Source: Akkermansiaceae bacterium UBA4145 (GTDB lineage: Bacteria > Verrucomicrobiota > Verrucomicrobiia > Verrucomicrobiales > Akkermansiaceae). Taken from it: DNA of 21,066 nt. This document shows, piece after piece, positions 8,257 through 16,486 of this stretch. The stretch is from positions 1-21,066 of the forward strand of contig DFWB01000072.1 of assembly GCA_002380675.1 (NCBI GenBank). Direction: 5' to 3'. The notes under the pieces were generated by a model that saw only the letters and a list, made by a program, of their open reading frames with translations, did not search any database and was not told the origin of the DNA. A program made the translations under genes and the position numbers. The first letter of the stretch is position 1, and the number at the start of each line of letters is the position of its first letter.

Positions 8257-9867
8257 TTACAGCTCGTCCTGGACCCGGAATTGTTTGGTGCGGTGCTTCT
8301 GGCGCCAGGCCGCAGGTTTCACAGGTCCGACAGTGTTATCATCATATTTGCGCCGCAATCCCTCGAGCTGGTTTTTCATCTGGGAAATCTGAGCTGCGTA
8401 TTTCTCATCCTTGTAGAGATTTTGTAATTCATCTGGATCTTCTTTAAGGTCGTAAAATTCCCACTCACCGAATTCGTAGAACTGGATGAGCTTATATCTC
8501 TCAGTTCTTATTCCGTTGTGTCGAGGCACCTGATGGACGCTCGGGTATTCATAGTAGTGATAATAAATGCTATCCCGCCATTCTTTCGGGCTCTGTCCCT
8601 TGAGGAGTGGCACAAGGGAGCGGCCCTGCATATCATCTGGAATTGCTACTCCTGCGGCTTCCAAAAAGGTTTCGGCGTAGTCGAGATTCTGAACCATGTG
8701 TTCTTTATCGCGCGAACCGGGCTTTGTCACCCCCGGCCACTTGATGATCAGAGGCATCAAAAGAGACTCTTCATACATCCAGCGCTTATCGAACCAGCCA
8801 TGATCTCCGATGTAGAATCCTTGGTCCGAGGAGTAAACCACTATGGTATTGTCGGAGATTCCCATATCATCCAACGTCCGCATCAAGGTCCCAACGCTTT
8901 CATCGACACCTCGGACAGAACGGAGATAATTCTTGGCGTATCGCTGGTATTTCCAGCGAACAAGGTCTTTACCCTTGAGGTTTGCTTTCTTTAGCTCTGC
9001 ATCACGCGGCGCGTAATGGTCACGCCATGCGGTCAGTTGTGTGGGTGTCATCCGTGACATGTTGCGCCATGCAGACTTGTCAAACATGCCCTTCTTATCC
9101 GCCCCCTTGTAGGCAGGAGTCAGATTGTAGAAGAGGTCGAACTGAAGGTCCATATGGCCATCGATCTCAAGTTCCTGCCAGCGTGCCGGGCTGGCGTTGT
9201 CCTCCCAGTTGTCAAAGAGTGTTTTAGGCTCTGGCAGATCCTCATCCGCCCACAAGTGCAGATGACGGAGGGCTGGCATCCAGTTGCGGTGGGGTGCCTT
9301 GTGCTGACACATCAGGAGAAATGGCTTGTCCTGATTGCGTCCTTTTTTGAGCCAGTCAACGGCCAGGTTAGTTACAACGTCCGTGCAATGTCCTTCGATG
9401 GTGGTTTTTCCCTCGGGAGTCAGGAGATCAGGATTGTAATAGAGGCCCTGTCCGGGAAGGACCATCCACTTGTCGAATCCCTGAGGCTTCGATTTGAGGT
9501 GCCACTTTCCGAACATCGCGGTCTGGTATCCTGCCTTTTGCAGAAGCTTGGGAAATGTTTGCTGGGAACCGTCGAAATTGTTCCCGTTGTTCATGAAGCC
9601 GTTCTTGTGGCTGTGCTTTCCGGTAATAATCACTGCTCGACTCGGACCGCAAATTGAGTTGGTGCAGAAGCTTTTGTCGAAAAGCATTCCCTCTGATGCA
9701 AGACGATCAATGTGGGGCGTCGGGTTCGTGCTCTTCAGCCAGCCATCATAGGCGCCGATCGCATGTGGCGCATGATCATCACTGAAAATGAAGACAATAT
9801 TAGGTTGCTTTTGAGCTGCGAAGGAGACCAGGCAGGTAGTAAGCCAGAGGGAAATAAGGATTCTCAT
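8257..9867 (-). CDS. Exported sulfatase, S1 family (CGPSR type)
   Basis: A 536-residue alkaline-phosphatase-superfamily sulfatase. The signal peptide MRILISLWLTTCLVSFAA is followed by QPNIVFIFSDDHAPH, with metal ligands D30 and D31. C73 in SICGPSRAVIITGKH fits the C-x-P-S-R motif in which Cys is oxidised to formylglycine. K121/H123 (GKWHL) and the SSDQGFYIGDHGWFDKRWMYEES block (346-368) are further active-site signatures. The SDQG block with 'GWFDKR' resembles enzymes acting on sulfated sugars, some of them N-acetylglucosamine 6-sulfatases, but the substrate is not certain. The C-terminus is basic. It is the last gene of the six-gene exported cluster, 22 bases after the propeller gene. No sulfatase-maturing enzyme is in the window. 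Confidence 0.92.
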   Translation of the reverse strand: MRILISLWLTTCLVSFAAQKQPNIVFIFSDDHAPHAIGAYDGWLKSTNPTPHIDRLASEGMLFDKSFCTNSICGPSRAVIITGKHSHKNGFMNNGNNFDGSQQTFPKLLQKAGYQTAMFGKWHLKSKPQGFDKWMVLPGQGLYYNPDLLTPEGKTTIEGHCTDVVTNLAVDWLKKGRNQDKPFLLMCQHKAPHRNWMPALRHLHLWADEDLPEPKTLFDNWEDNASPARWQELEIDGHMDLQFDLFYNLTPAYKGADKKGMFDKSAWRNMSRMTPTQLTAWRDHYAPRDAELKKANLKGKDLVRWKYQRYAKNYLRSVRGVDESVGTLMRTLDDMGISDNTIVVYSSDQGFYIGDHGWFDKRWMYEESLLMPLIIKWPGVTKPGSRDKEHMVQNLDYAETFLEAAGVAIPDDMQGRSLVPLLKGQSPKEWRDSIYYHYYEYPSVHQVPRHNGIRTERYKLIQFYEFGEWEFYDLKEDPDELQNLYKDEKYAAQISQMKNQLEGLRRKYDDNTVGPVKPAAWRQKHRTKQFRVQDEL

Positions 9868-9889
9868 GATATGTCCAAGGAGGTGGATA

Positions 9890-11185
9890 TTATTTCTTCA
9901 AGTCGACGCAGAGCAAGCGATTCTGTCCTCGCATGTAAAGGCGCCCCTTACTGAGGGCCATAGGGCTCCAGAATTTGAGGTCAAAGTTCTTTTCAAGATC
10001 GCTTCCGAAAACATTTGCAGAGGCAAGCTCGCGAAAGCCTCCTTTGCTGACTTCCCCAAGGCGCAGTACGCCCTTTTCTCCGTCTTGAACTATCAGCATG
10101 CCATCGGCGTAAAGGCTTGCGCCTCGTCCCATGAAGGGGTCGTTTCCCGTACGCCACAGTTCTTCGCCATCAAGGGACCAACAGCTCAACCCCCCGGTTT
10201 TACGCTTTGCGGCGACTCGATGATTAGAGTTCTCATTGGCGAGGAAATAGAGATGGTCGGCGATAACGAAGGGAGGGTGAATCTGGGATCCTTTCTGGAT
10301 GGACCACTTTTCACTCAGCATGTAGCTGTTCCCCTGTCGCTCAATGGAAAGCATCTTGGATCCACAGTCGTAGCCCCCAGTAGCGAAGAGAAGAGTATTG
10401 CTGACCTTGGTCACGGGAGGAATCGGAATCCTGTTATAGTAATGGGAGGTCTGCCACAGAGTTTTTCCGTCGTTCGGTCTATAGCTGGTAATAAGGCCCT
10501 CCTTACTTCCCTGATTTACTACTGTGGTCAGGACGATGTGCTGTTCTCCTGCAATCTCCAGCAGAGTGGGAGAGGAGTGTGAATTTCCGATGGGGCCGCT
10601 CCGCCAGACCTCTTTACCGGTGTTGCGGTGCCAGGCGGCAACACCCGTCTCCGAGCCAAAGGGAGTAACAACAACAATGTCGTCGATGACGAGTGCGCAT
10701 TGCGCGTAGCCCCATTTTGGCGTCTCCGCATCTGGATATCTCTCGGACATTTTAATCTGCCAACGGGCTTTTCTGGTAGCCCGATCCACGCAATGTACTC
10801 GTCCGAATGATCCGATAAAATACACGGCGTCTTTCCTGACAGTAGGAACGCTCCGGGATCCAGGGAACGAAGGCTCTCCCTCTGACGGGCTCTCGTAGCG
10901 CCACCGTTCCTTGCCCGTAGTGGCGTCCAAGCAGATCAACATATCCTTTGTCTTCGCTACCCGGTCGACAATGAAGAGGTCGTTCCCGTCAATGGCGCAT
11001 CCGCCGAAGCCCTGCTCCAGAGCCTTCTCCCAGATGATCCTTGGGCCTTCTTTCGGGAAGCTGCGTAGCAAACCGGACTCGCTCGAGGTTCCATCACGAT
11101 TTGGGCCTTGGAATTGAGGCCAATCCGCGAGTGCAATTGCCGAGCAAAGGGCTGTAATAAGGATGGAGTAGAATTGCTTATTCAT
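9890..11185 (-). CDS. PQQ-binding-like beta-propeller repeat protein, exported
   Basis: A 431-residue protein with signal peptide MNKQFYSILITALCSAIALA, cut before DWPQFQGPNRDG, the hallmark N-terminus of outer-membrane or periplasmic PQQ-like propellers common in planctomycetes and verrucomicrobia. Repeated blades carry the A-x-D-x-x-T/N-G-K-x-x-W pattern: LDATTGKERWRYE (86-98), HRNTGKEVWRSG, RPNDGKTLWQTS and SLDGEELWRTG. The fold is clear, but quinone binding and enzyme activity are not, because BamB-like scaffolds share it. It lies between two sulfatase genes: 9 bases after the upstream one and 22 bases before the downstream one. This suggests co-expression and a shared compartment. Confidence 0.87.
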   Translation of the reverse strand: MNKQFYSILITALCSAIALADWPQFQGPNRDGTSSESGLLRSFPKEGPRIIWEKALEQGFGGCAIDGNDLFIVDRVAKTKDMLICLDATTGKERWRYESPSEGEPSFPGSRSVPTVRKDAVYFIGSFGRVHCVDRATRKARWQIKMSERYPDAETPKWGYAQCALVIDDIVVVTPFGSETGVAAWHRNTGKEVWRSGPIGNSHSSPTLLEIAGEQHIVLTTVVNQGSKEGLITSYRPNDGKTLWQTSHYYNRIPIPPVTKVSNTLLFATGGYDCGSKMLSIERQGNSYMLSEKWSIQKGSQIHPPFVIADHLYFLANENSNHRVAAKRKTGGLSCWSLDGEELWRTGNDPFMGRGASLYADGMLIVQDGEKGVLRLGEVSKGGFRELASANVFGSDLEKNFDLKFWSPMALSKGRLYMRGQNRLLCVDLKK

Positions 11186-11194
11186 GGTAGGTGA

Positions 11195-12562
11195 TCAGTT
11201 TTGTTCTTCGGTTACTCTGCGCTGTCCATATTGGCCCACCCAGTCGAGTGGCCCCTCAGCCTCGATCCCTTTCAGGACTTTGAAGAAGGTTTCCTTCATC
11301 TCCTCGAGCTTTTTCGGTTTTTCCGAAGCGAGATTGTGTTCCTCCTTCCAATCGGTCTGAATCTGATAGAGCTGGAATGTATCGAAGCTGACATTGGATA
11401 TCAGTTTCCAATCTCCAATTCGAAGTGCCGCGTGGCTGGTTGCTGGAGCAATGTGGTTACGCCAGAAGAGAGGGACAGGGCGCTTGACGGGGTTGTCATC
11501 GAAAGCGGGCACCATGCTGACCCCGTCGATGGTGCGATCGTCGGGCAGGGGAATGCCTGTCACGTCTAGAACGGTGGAGAATATATCGGAGCCAATCACC
11601 GGGACATCGCTTACCGATCCCGGCATGATCTTGTCGGGCCAGCGAACCATCCCAGCGACCCTGATGCCGCCCTCGTGGCTATCCCGCTTCCGACCGCGCA
11701 GCCCCCCGGTTGAACCCCGGGTGCGGCCCTTGTTGCCTTTTCCCTCCGGGCCGTTGTCGGAGGTGAAGAAAACTATGGTGTTATCCTGCAGCCCGAGTTT
11801 ATCCAAAGCTTTCATCACTATTCCAAAGGCGTGATCCAGTTGTGTGATGTTGCCGTGGTGCTGTCGGATCCCCTCATCCTTGATGTTGAGGTAGGGCTCC
11901 ATGAACTCCTCTGCAGATTCGATGGGAAGGTGGGGTTCGTGAGTCCAAACCGAGAGAAGGAATGGCTTGTCTCGGTCGCGCACCTCTTTCAGCCAGCGTA
12001 CTCCCTCCTGGGCGACGAGCGGCGCGGCGTATCCTTCGAGCAGCCCCATCGGTTCCCCGTTGAGAACAAAGTTTTTGGGGTTTTTGTGGCTGGGCGCTGC
12101 GTTATTCTGGGTGGCCATCCAGTGGTTGTAGCCATGGTCGTTCGGCTGGGGCTGTTTGGTGCTGTTGAAATGTCCATTGAGGTGCCATTTGCCAACATGG
12201 CAGGTGTCGTAGCCTTTCTCTCTCAGAAGTTCCGGGAAGGTGATTTCACTTTCTCGAAGATGGCAGGAATGGCCTCCCGGGATCCAGCGCCAGACGCCGT
12301 TGCGATAAGGGGTACGTCCTGTGAGAATTGATGAGCGGGATGGCGAGCAGACTCCACAGGCCGAATAGCACTGGGTGAAACGGATCCCTTCCGTGGCAAA
12401 CTTGTCGAGGTGTGGAGATTGGATGACTTCGTTGCCGTAGCATCCCAGATCACCCCACCCCATATCATCCACAAGGAAAATGACAACATTGGGAGGTGGT
12501 GCACTGTGCGCCGAGGAGTGTCCGAGCAGGAGGCAGTAGATGGCGAGGCGGATGGCGTTCAT
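11195..12562 (-). CDS. Exported arylsulfatase-like S1 sulfatase (CSPSR type)
   Basis: Start chosen at ATG 12562, giving 455 residues and signal peptide MNAIRLAIYCLLLGHSSAHS. The frame stays open to 12634, but the extra 24 residues look non-native and precede the signal. Motifs: PNVVIFLVDDMGWGDLGCYG (D32, D33), C72 in VCSPSRSSILTGR as the formylglycine site, K125/H127 (GKWHL), TSDNG (D269, N270) and SHEGGIRV (295-302). This is the arylsulfatase A-like layout and differs from the neighbouring CGPSR enzyme, so the two probably act on different sulfate positions or sugars. The gap to the upstream ThuA gene is 47 bases, and the propeller gene follows 9 bases downstream. Confidence 0.92.
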   Translation of the reverse strand: MNAIRLAIYCLLLGHSSAHSAPPPNVVIFLVDDMGWGDLGCYGNEVIQSPHLDKFATEGIRFTQCYSACGVCSPSRSSILTGRTPYRNGVWRWIPGGHSCHLRESEITFPELLREKGYDTCHVGKWHLNGHFNSTKQPQPNDHGYNHWMATQNNAAPSHKNPKNFVLNGEPMGLLEGYAAPLVAQEGVRWLKEVRDRDKPFLLSVWTHEPHLPIESAEEFMEPYLNIKDEGIRQHHGNITQLDHAFGIVMKALDKLGLQDNTIVFFTSDNGPEGKGNKGRTRGSTGGLRGRKRDSHEGGIRVAGMVRWPDKIMPGSVSDVPVIGSDIFSTVLDVTGIPLPDDRTIDGVSMVPAFDDNPVKRPVPLFWRNHIAPATSHAALRIGDWKLISNVSFDTFQLYQIQTDWKEEHNLASEKPKKLEEMKETFFKVLKGIEAEGPLDWVGQYGQRRVTEEQN

Positions 12563-12609
12563 GAAACGATAAAGGAGTAAGAGATATTTTCTCTCCGGGG
12601 ATCTTTCAG

Positions 12610-13380
12610 TTACTTTGCACGACCAGCGGTCCATCTGATTGCCGCAAGGAGATGAGCGCGTCCAAAGGGGGTGTCGATCGATTTGATGTCGTGTCCGAGC
12701 CCGGTATAGAAATACCGTCCATCGCCCATGTTGCGTCGCCAGCAGATTGGGTGGTCATCTCCCATTGGCTTCATCTCCGTGTAGGATGGATGGTCTCGAA
12801 CCGGGACATAACTCTTTTCATCAAGGCGGAGGAGAACTTCCACTCCTGGAAGGCCCGTTACGGATTTGTCGAAGTTCAGCCAGTCCGCGGTGTATCTAAA
12901 CTCCTTACTTTTTCCCGCTAGAATAGGATCTCCTTCCGCCTTAGGATCCACGAGGAATCGTGCCTCCATGAATTCGGAGTCACCATGGAAATCGCATCCT
13001 GCAATTTCTATAAGTTCCGGCCATGTTCCATTCTGAACGATGCCAGCGTGCATGACCATGATGCCGCCACCATCGTTGAACCATTGAATTACAGGTTTCC
13101 GCTCCTCGACCGTAAGGCTTTCCCCCAGATTGGTGGCATTGTTAAACAGAATCAGATCGTAGTTCTGCAGATTTCGCGCGCTGAGCTCGTCCGCGCTCTC
13201 GGTGATGCTCACGTTAATATCATGTTTCGCACCGAGGGTGGCGAGATAGCCGTTGATGCGGGCAATCTCCGGGTGGCGATACCAGGAGGTCTTTGAGTAG
13301 ACGATGACTTCGATAGGTCGAGCGCAGCCGAGATCGATGGCCAGCCCTAGGAGGCCCAGCAGAATAATAACACGGGTCAT
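12610..13380 (-). CDS. ThuA-domain protein, exported
   Basis: The ATG at 13380 gives 256 residues starting MTRVIILLGLLGLAIDLGCA, a probable signal peptide. A TTG at 13431 would add 17 residues ahead of it and is less likely. ThuA (trehalose-utilisation-like, glutamine-amidotransferase-like fold) features are visible: IEVIVYSKTSWYRHPEI (23-39), YDLILFNNATNLGESL (74-89), WFNDGGGIMVMHAG (100-113), the DDHPICW block (208-214) and GDGRYFYTGLGHD (219-231). The family occurs widely in sugar-processing loci of Bacteroidetes and PVC bacteria, and its biochemical activity is unsettled. It lies between the CxxCH protein gene (106 bases upstream) and a sulfatase gene (47 bases downstream). Confidence 0.88.
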   Translation of the reverse strand: MTRVIILLGLLGLAIDLGCARPIEVIVYSKTSWYRHPEIARINGYLATLGAKHDINVSITESADELSARNLQNYDLILFNNATNLGESLTVEERKPVIQWFNDGGGIMVMHAGIVQNGTWPELIEIAGCDFHGDSEFMEARFLVDPKAEGDPILAGKSKEFRYTADWLNFDKSVTGLPGVEVLLRLDEKSYVPVRDHPSYTEMKPMGDDHPICWRRNMGDGRYFYTGLGHDIKSIDTPFGRAHLLAAIRWTAGRAK

Positions 13381-13401
13381 ATGGTAATTGATTGTCCGGT
13401 G

Positions 13402-13431
13402 AATTCCAGCAGGACGGGGAAGATCAGTCAA
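13402..13431 (-). promoter_or_regulatory. Candidate sigma-70-like promoter ahead of the ThuA gene
   Basis: On the minus strand TTGACT (13431-13426) is followed, after exactly 17 bases, by TGGAAT (13408-13403). This is a 5/6 and 4/6 match to the -35 and -10 consensus, placed so that transcription would start about 15 bases before the ThuA ATG. The -35 box is one arm of an inverted repeat AGTCAA-tcgg-TTGACT (13426-13441), which could be an operator. This would give the ThuA-sulfatase-propeller-sulfatase genes their own promoter. Confidence 0.33.
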
Positions 13432-13486
13432 TCGGTTGACTAAGGGACCGGAAGATCACTTCGGAGGCCTGATCAAAGGGCGCTGA

Positions 13487-16486
13487 CTATTTGCCCTTTT
13501 TTTCCGAGAGAAATCGCATGAGATCCCTGAGTTCTTCGCGACTCAGCTGAGCGGTCAAGCCCGGAGGCATGATAGTGCCAGCGTCCTGACGGTGTTGGAC
13601 TTGATTGGGTGCCAGAGTCCTGCGCTGCCTCGTGACAGCATCCTCAATGACAATTCGCTGGCTGTCCTCGTGTTTGAGATGGCCGCTTACCACAAGGCCA
13701 TCCCGGGTCGTAATGGCAGTGGAGAGGTAGCCTTCCTTGATCTGGCGTCGAGGCCAGACTACGGATTCGATGATGATTTCCAGAGGCAAACCAGCTCCCA
13801 CAGCTGTCAGTTCGGGTCCAAATTCCTGCCCTTGGCCTGAAATGACATGGCACTTAGTGCAGGCGAGAGAATCTCGATGGTAGACCTTCGAGCCGCGCTC
13901 GGAATTCCCATCTTTCCTCACCTCGGCAGCTAGAGAATCAATCCATTCCTGACTGAAGGCGGGCAGGCCAATGGTAGGAGAGGTCTTGCTATAAGAGGTG
14001 TTCAGGGCTTTTCCAAGATGAGTAGAATGAAGCCCGGCAGCCCCCAATGCTCCACGGATGCGAGCTCGAAGGCTCGAACTCAGTTCAGTTTTATGAAGGA
14101 TTGAGGCCAAGGCAATATCTCCATCAACACGGGTAAGAAAAGGGATTAGGTAGGGCTCAAGAGAATCATTTGGGCCGGCGGCGGCGAGCGCTGTCACTGC
14201 CATTTGTGCCGCTCTGGTGGGATTGATTGCAGTAAGCGTATCGAGCGCGGCATGCCGTATCCGGATGTCCCCGGATACGGCAGTCAATTTACTGAGATCA
14301 TCGAGCCGGTCTTCTGCGATCTTCGGGAAATGGCTGGTAGATTTGAGGGCTGCGATGCGAACTTCCGGGGAGGTGCGGGTATTGAAGATGACGGTGAGGA
14401 CCAGTTCTCTGAGGTCGAGAAGTTGCCAATATCCGATCAGGTGAAGGGCGTGGATCTTCTGGGCAGCTGTTCCGTTTGTAACAGCAGAGGTCAGGAGTGA
14501 ATTCAGGTTTGGATTCCGAGGTTTAAGTTCCCTGATGGAGGCGGACTCCTGCATCGCAGACAGGATCGGGGTGGAGTTTTGCAGATCACCATGGGCTTTG
14601 GCGACCAGCCAATCGAGGTCTTCCACGGATCCCTGAGTGGCGAGGATCATCGCAAGGACTGGGAATGCGGGGCTCGATGGTTTTAGGCTAGTATCTTCTA
14701 GGAGCGTTCGAGTAATGCCGGCGGCGTCCCGACCTGAGGTCTGGTCGAGAAGGAAGGCTAGGTGTCGGGTGTCATCAATTGCCAGTTGCCCCTCCTTCAA
14801 GGACGTGAACCACCATTGGTGCAGGGCATGAGCACATTGACGGAGGGCCGCTTCAATGAAGCGGTCGGTTGGACCATTGAGGGCGAGGACCGCTGTTTCC
14901 ATCGCCTCGGTGGACATGAGTTGACTGGCGGCCACTACGGCCTCCAGTCGGACGCGTGGGTGAGCGTCAGCGACTGAGTCTCTCAGATATTTCAGTGGTG
15001 CGGGAAGACGGTCATGCCAGCGGCCAACTACCCGGGTCGCATAGGATCGCGCCAGTGGATCGCTGGCGCTGAGTAAGCGTTCCAGAAGTTCAGGGTTTAT
15101 TATTTCAAACCACTCGTGAAGGCAGAGGGCTTCAAAGATCTGACGGTCCAGATGAGGACCCAGAGGGTCGAATGAGGATATCCAGTTTGCGAGTTCGTGG
15201 TGTATTTCAGCACGTCTTTCTGAATCAGCATACCGGTCCGAGAGAATGATTCGTAGTCTCTCTCGCTCCTTGAGAGTCGCTGCACAAAGGGATTCAAGTA
15301 GTTCGCGCGTGGGCATCAGGTGGTAATTGGGAGCGCGGACGGTGCGTTTTCCCTCTGCGGTCAGACGCCAGATTCGACCGTGGGTCTTATCGCGGTCAGG
15401 ATGCCGCAGGGAGGCTTGGTAGTGACCGATGATGGGATTGTACCAATCGGCAATATAAAGGGCGCCGTCCGGTCCTGTCTGAATATCCACAGGGCGAAAA
15501 CTTTGATGGTCAGTAGCCCATAATGGATCGAGTAGTTCTCCTCGGTGGCCTGCTCCATCAGAGGTGATTCTTAGGCGATCGATCAGGTGTGCAAAATAGC
15601 CCGCGATAACAATGTTGCCTTGAAGGTCGTCTGGAAGAGCAGGAGAGTCAATGATTTCGCAGATCATGCTCTTGATGCGCGTGCCCCCAATGTCAAGCGG
15701 GGGATGGCGGTTCTCTGTGTGAACCATGACGGGAAGCAGCTCGCTTACTGCATTCCCGTTACTCTTCGCGAAGGGTTGGCCCCAATGTCCGTGAGAGAGT
15801 CCCCAGGGGTTCTGCCCACTACATCCCCGAAAGGCGTGTAATTGCATCCTGCGGGGACGGAGACGCCATACCCCATGCTCATTCATGCGGACAATCCCCC
15901 ACGGCGTTTCGATCCGTGAGAAATTGTGCAGGCCCTGGCAGAAAAGCAGCTCTCCACCCGGACTCCAGGTAAAGGAGTTAATATTCTGATGGGTGTCCCC
16001 GGTGCCAAAGCCGCTGAGAACAACTTCCCGGTGATCCGCCCGGTCATCCCCGTTGGTGTCTGTAAGGAAGACGAGGTCCTGTCCCTGACCAAGGTAGACG
16101 CCTCCATTGCCCAGGGCGAATCCAGTGGGCATGTCGAGCCTGTCTGCGAATACCAGAGTCGTGTCGACCTGTCCGTCGTGGTCACTGTCCTCCAAAATAA
16201 AAAGTTTGTCATTGGGGATTTCGGATGGAATGGCCTGCGGATAGACAAGAGAGCAGAGAACCCAGAGCCTTCCCTTCGGGCCCCAGCGCATCGCAATGGG
16301 ATTGGCGACCCCGTCCTGCTCCGAGGCGAAAAGGGAAACTGTATACCCTTTGGCGATTCTGAAGGAAGCGAGTTCGGCCTCGCTCGAGTTATCACGAGGA
16401 GCGGGTCCGACCGAATAATTCTTGGGTTGGGCAAGCAGCGTCCCGGGGTGCATCCCCAGAAGGGAAATCAAGATGAGCTTCTTCAT
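13487..16486 (-). CDS. PVC-type heme-binding CxxCH protein: sorbosone-dehydrogenase-like propeller, HEAT repeats, cytochrome c
   Basis: A 999-residue protein with signal peptide MKKLILISLLGMHPGTLLAQ. Residues about 35-375 form the 'membrane-bound dehydrogenase' propeller found in planctomycetes and verrucomicrobia, with FRIAKGYTVSLFASE, the Ca-binding-like loops DSDHDGQVD (101-109 region) and DTNGDDRAD, NPWGLSHGHWGQ, and TGPDGALYIADWYNPIIGHY. Residues about 390-830 are helical HEAT-like repeats. The C-terminal cytochrome c domain (855-999) has heme site CTKCH at 876-880 and a candidate axial Met973 in TIMPPG. Covalent heme and a location outside the cytoplasm are expected. The redox substrate is unknown for the family. 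Its ATG overlaps the stop codon of the upstream SGNH-type gene (ATGA, 16483-16486), implying translational coupling. Confidence 0.92.
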   Translation of the reverse strand: MKKLILISLLGMHPGTLLAQPKNYSVGPAPRDNSSEAELASFRIAKGYTVSLFASEQDGVANPIAMRWGPKGRLWVLCSLVYPQAIPSEIPNDKLFILEDSDHDGQVDTTLVFADRLDMPTGFALGNGGVYLGQGQDLVFLTDTNGDDRADHREVVLSGFGTGDTHQNINSFTWSPGGELLFCQGLHNFSRIETPWGIVRMNEHGVWRLRPRRMQLHAFRGCSGQNPWGLSHGHWGQPFAKSNGNAVSELLPVMVHTENRHPPLDIGGTRIKSMICEIIDSPALPDDLQGNIVIAGYFAHLIDRLRITSDGAGHRGELLDPLWATDHQSFRPVDIQTGPDGALYIADWYNPIIGHYQASLRHPDRDKTHGRIWRLTAEGKRTVRAPNYHLMPTRELLESLCAATLKERERLRIILSDRYADSERRAEIHHELANWISSFDPLGPHLDRQIFEALCLHEWFEIINPELLERLLSASDPLARSYATRVVGRWHDRLPAPLKYLRDSVADAHPRVRLEAVVAASQLMSTEAMETAVLALNGPTDRFIEAALRQCAHALHQWWFTSLKEGQLAIDDTRHLAFLLDQTSGRDAAGITRTLLEDTSLKPSSPAFPVLAMILATQGSVEDLDWLVAKAHGDLQNSTPILSAMQESASIRELKPRNPNLNSLLTSAVTNGTAAQKIHALHLIGYWQLLDLRELVLTVIFNTRTSPEVRIAALKSTSHFPKIAEDRLDDLSKLTAVSGDIRIRHAALDTLTAINPTRAAQMAVTALAAAGPNDSLEPYLIPFLTRVDGDIALASILHKTELSSSLRARIRGALGAAGLHSTHLGKALNTSYSKTSPTIGLPAFSQEWIDSLAAEVRKDGNSERGSKVYHRDSLACTKCHVISGQGQEFGPELTAVGAGLPLEIIIESVVWPRRQIKEGYLSTAITTRDGLVVSGHLKHEDSQRIVIEDAVTRQRRTLAPNQVQHRQDAGTIMPPGLTAQLSREELRDLMRFLSEKKGK

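Noticed and set aside
9866..10582. 238-codon plus-strand open frame opposite the PQQ-like propeller gene
   Set aside because: It lies wholly antisense to a clearly conserved propeller protein and shows no recognisable motif. The open frame follows from the codon use of the real gene.
13475..13503. Stem AAAGGGC/GCCCTTT followed by T residues on the plus strand at the end of the CxxCH gene
   Set aside because: It has terminator shape only on the plus strand, where no gene ends. On the coding strand no U tract follows the stem, and the stem is short and partly AT.
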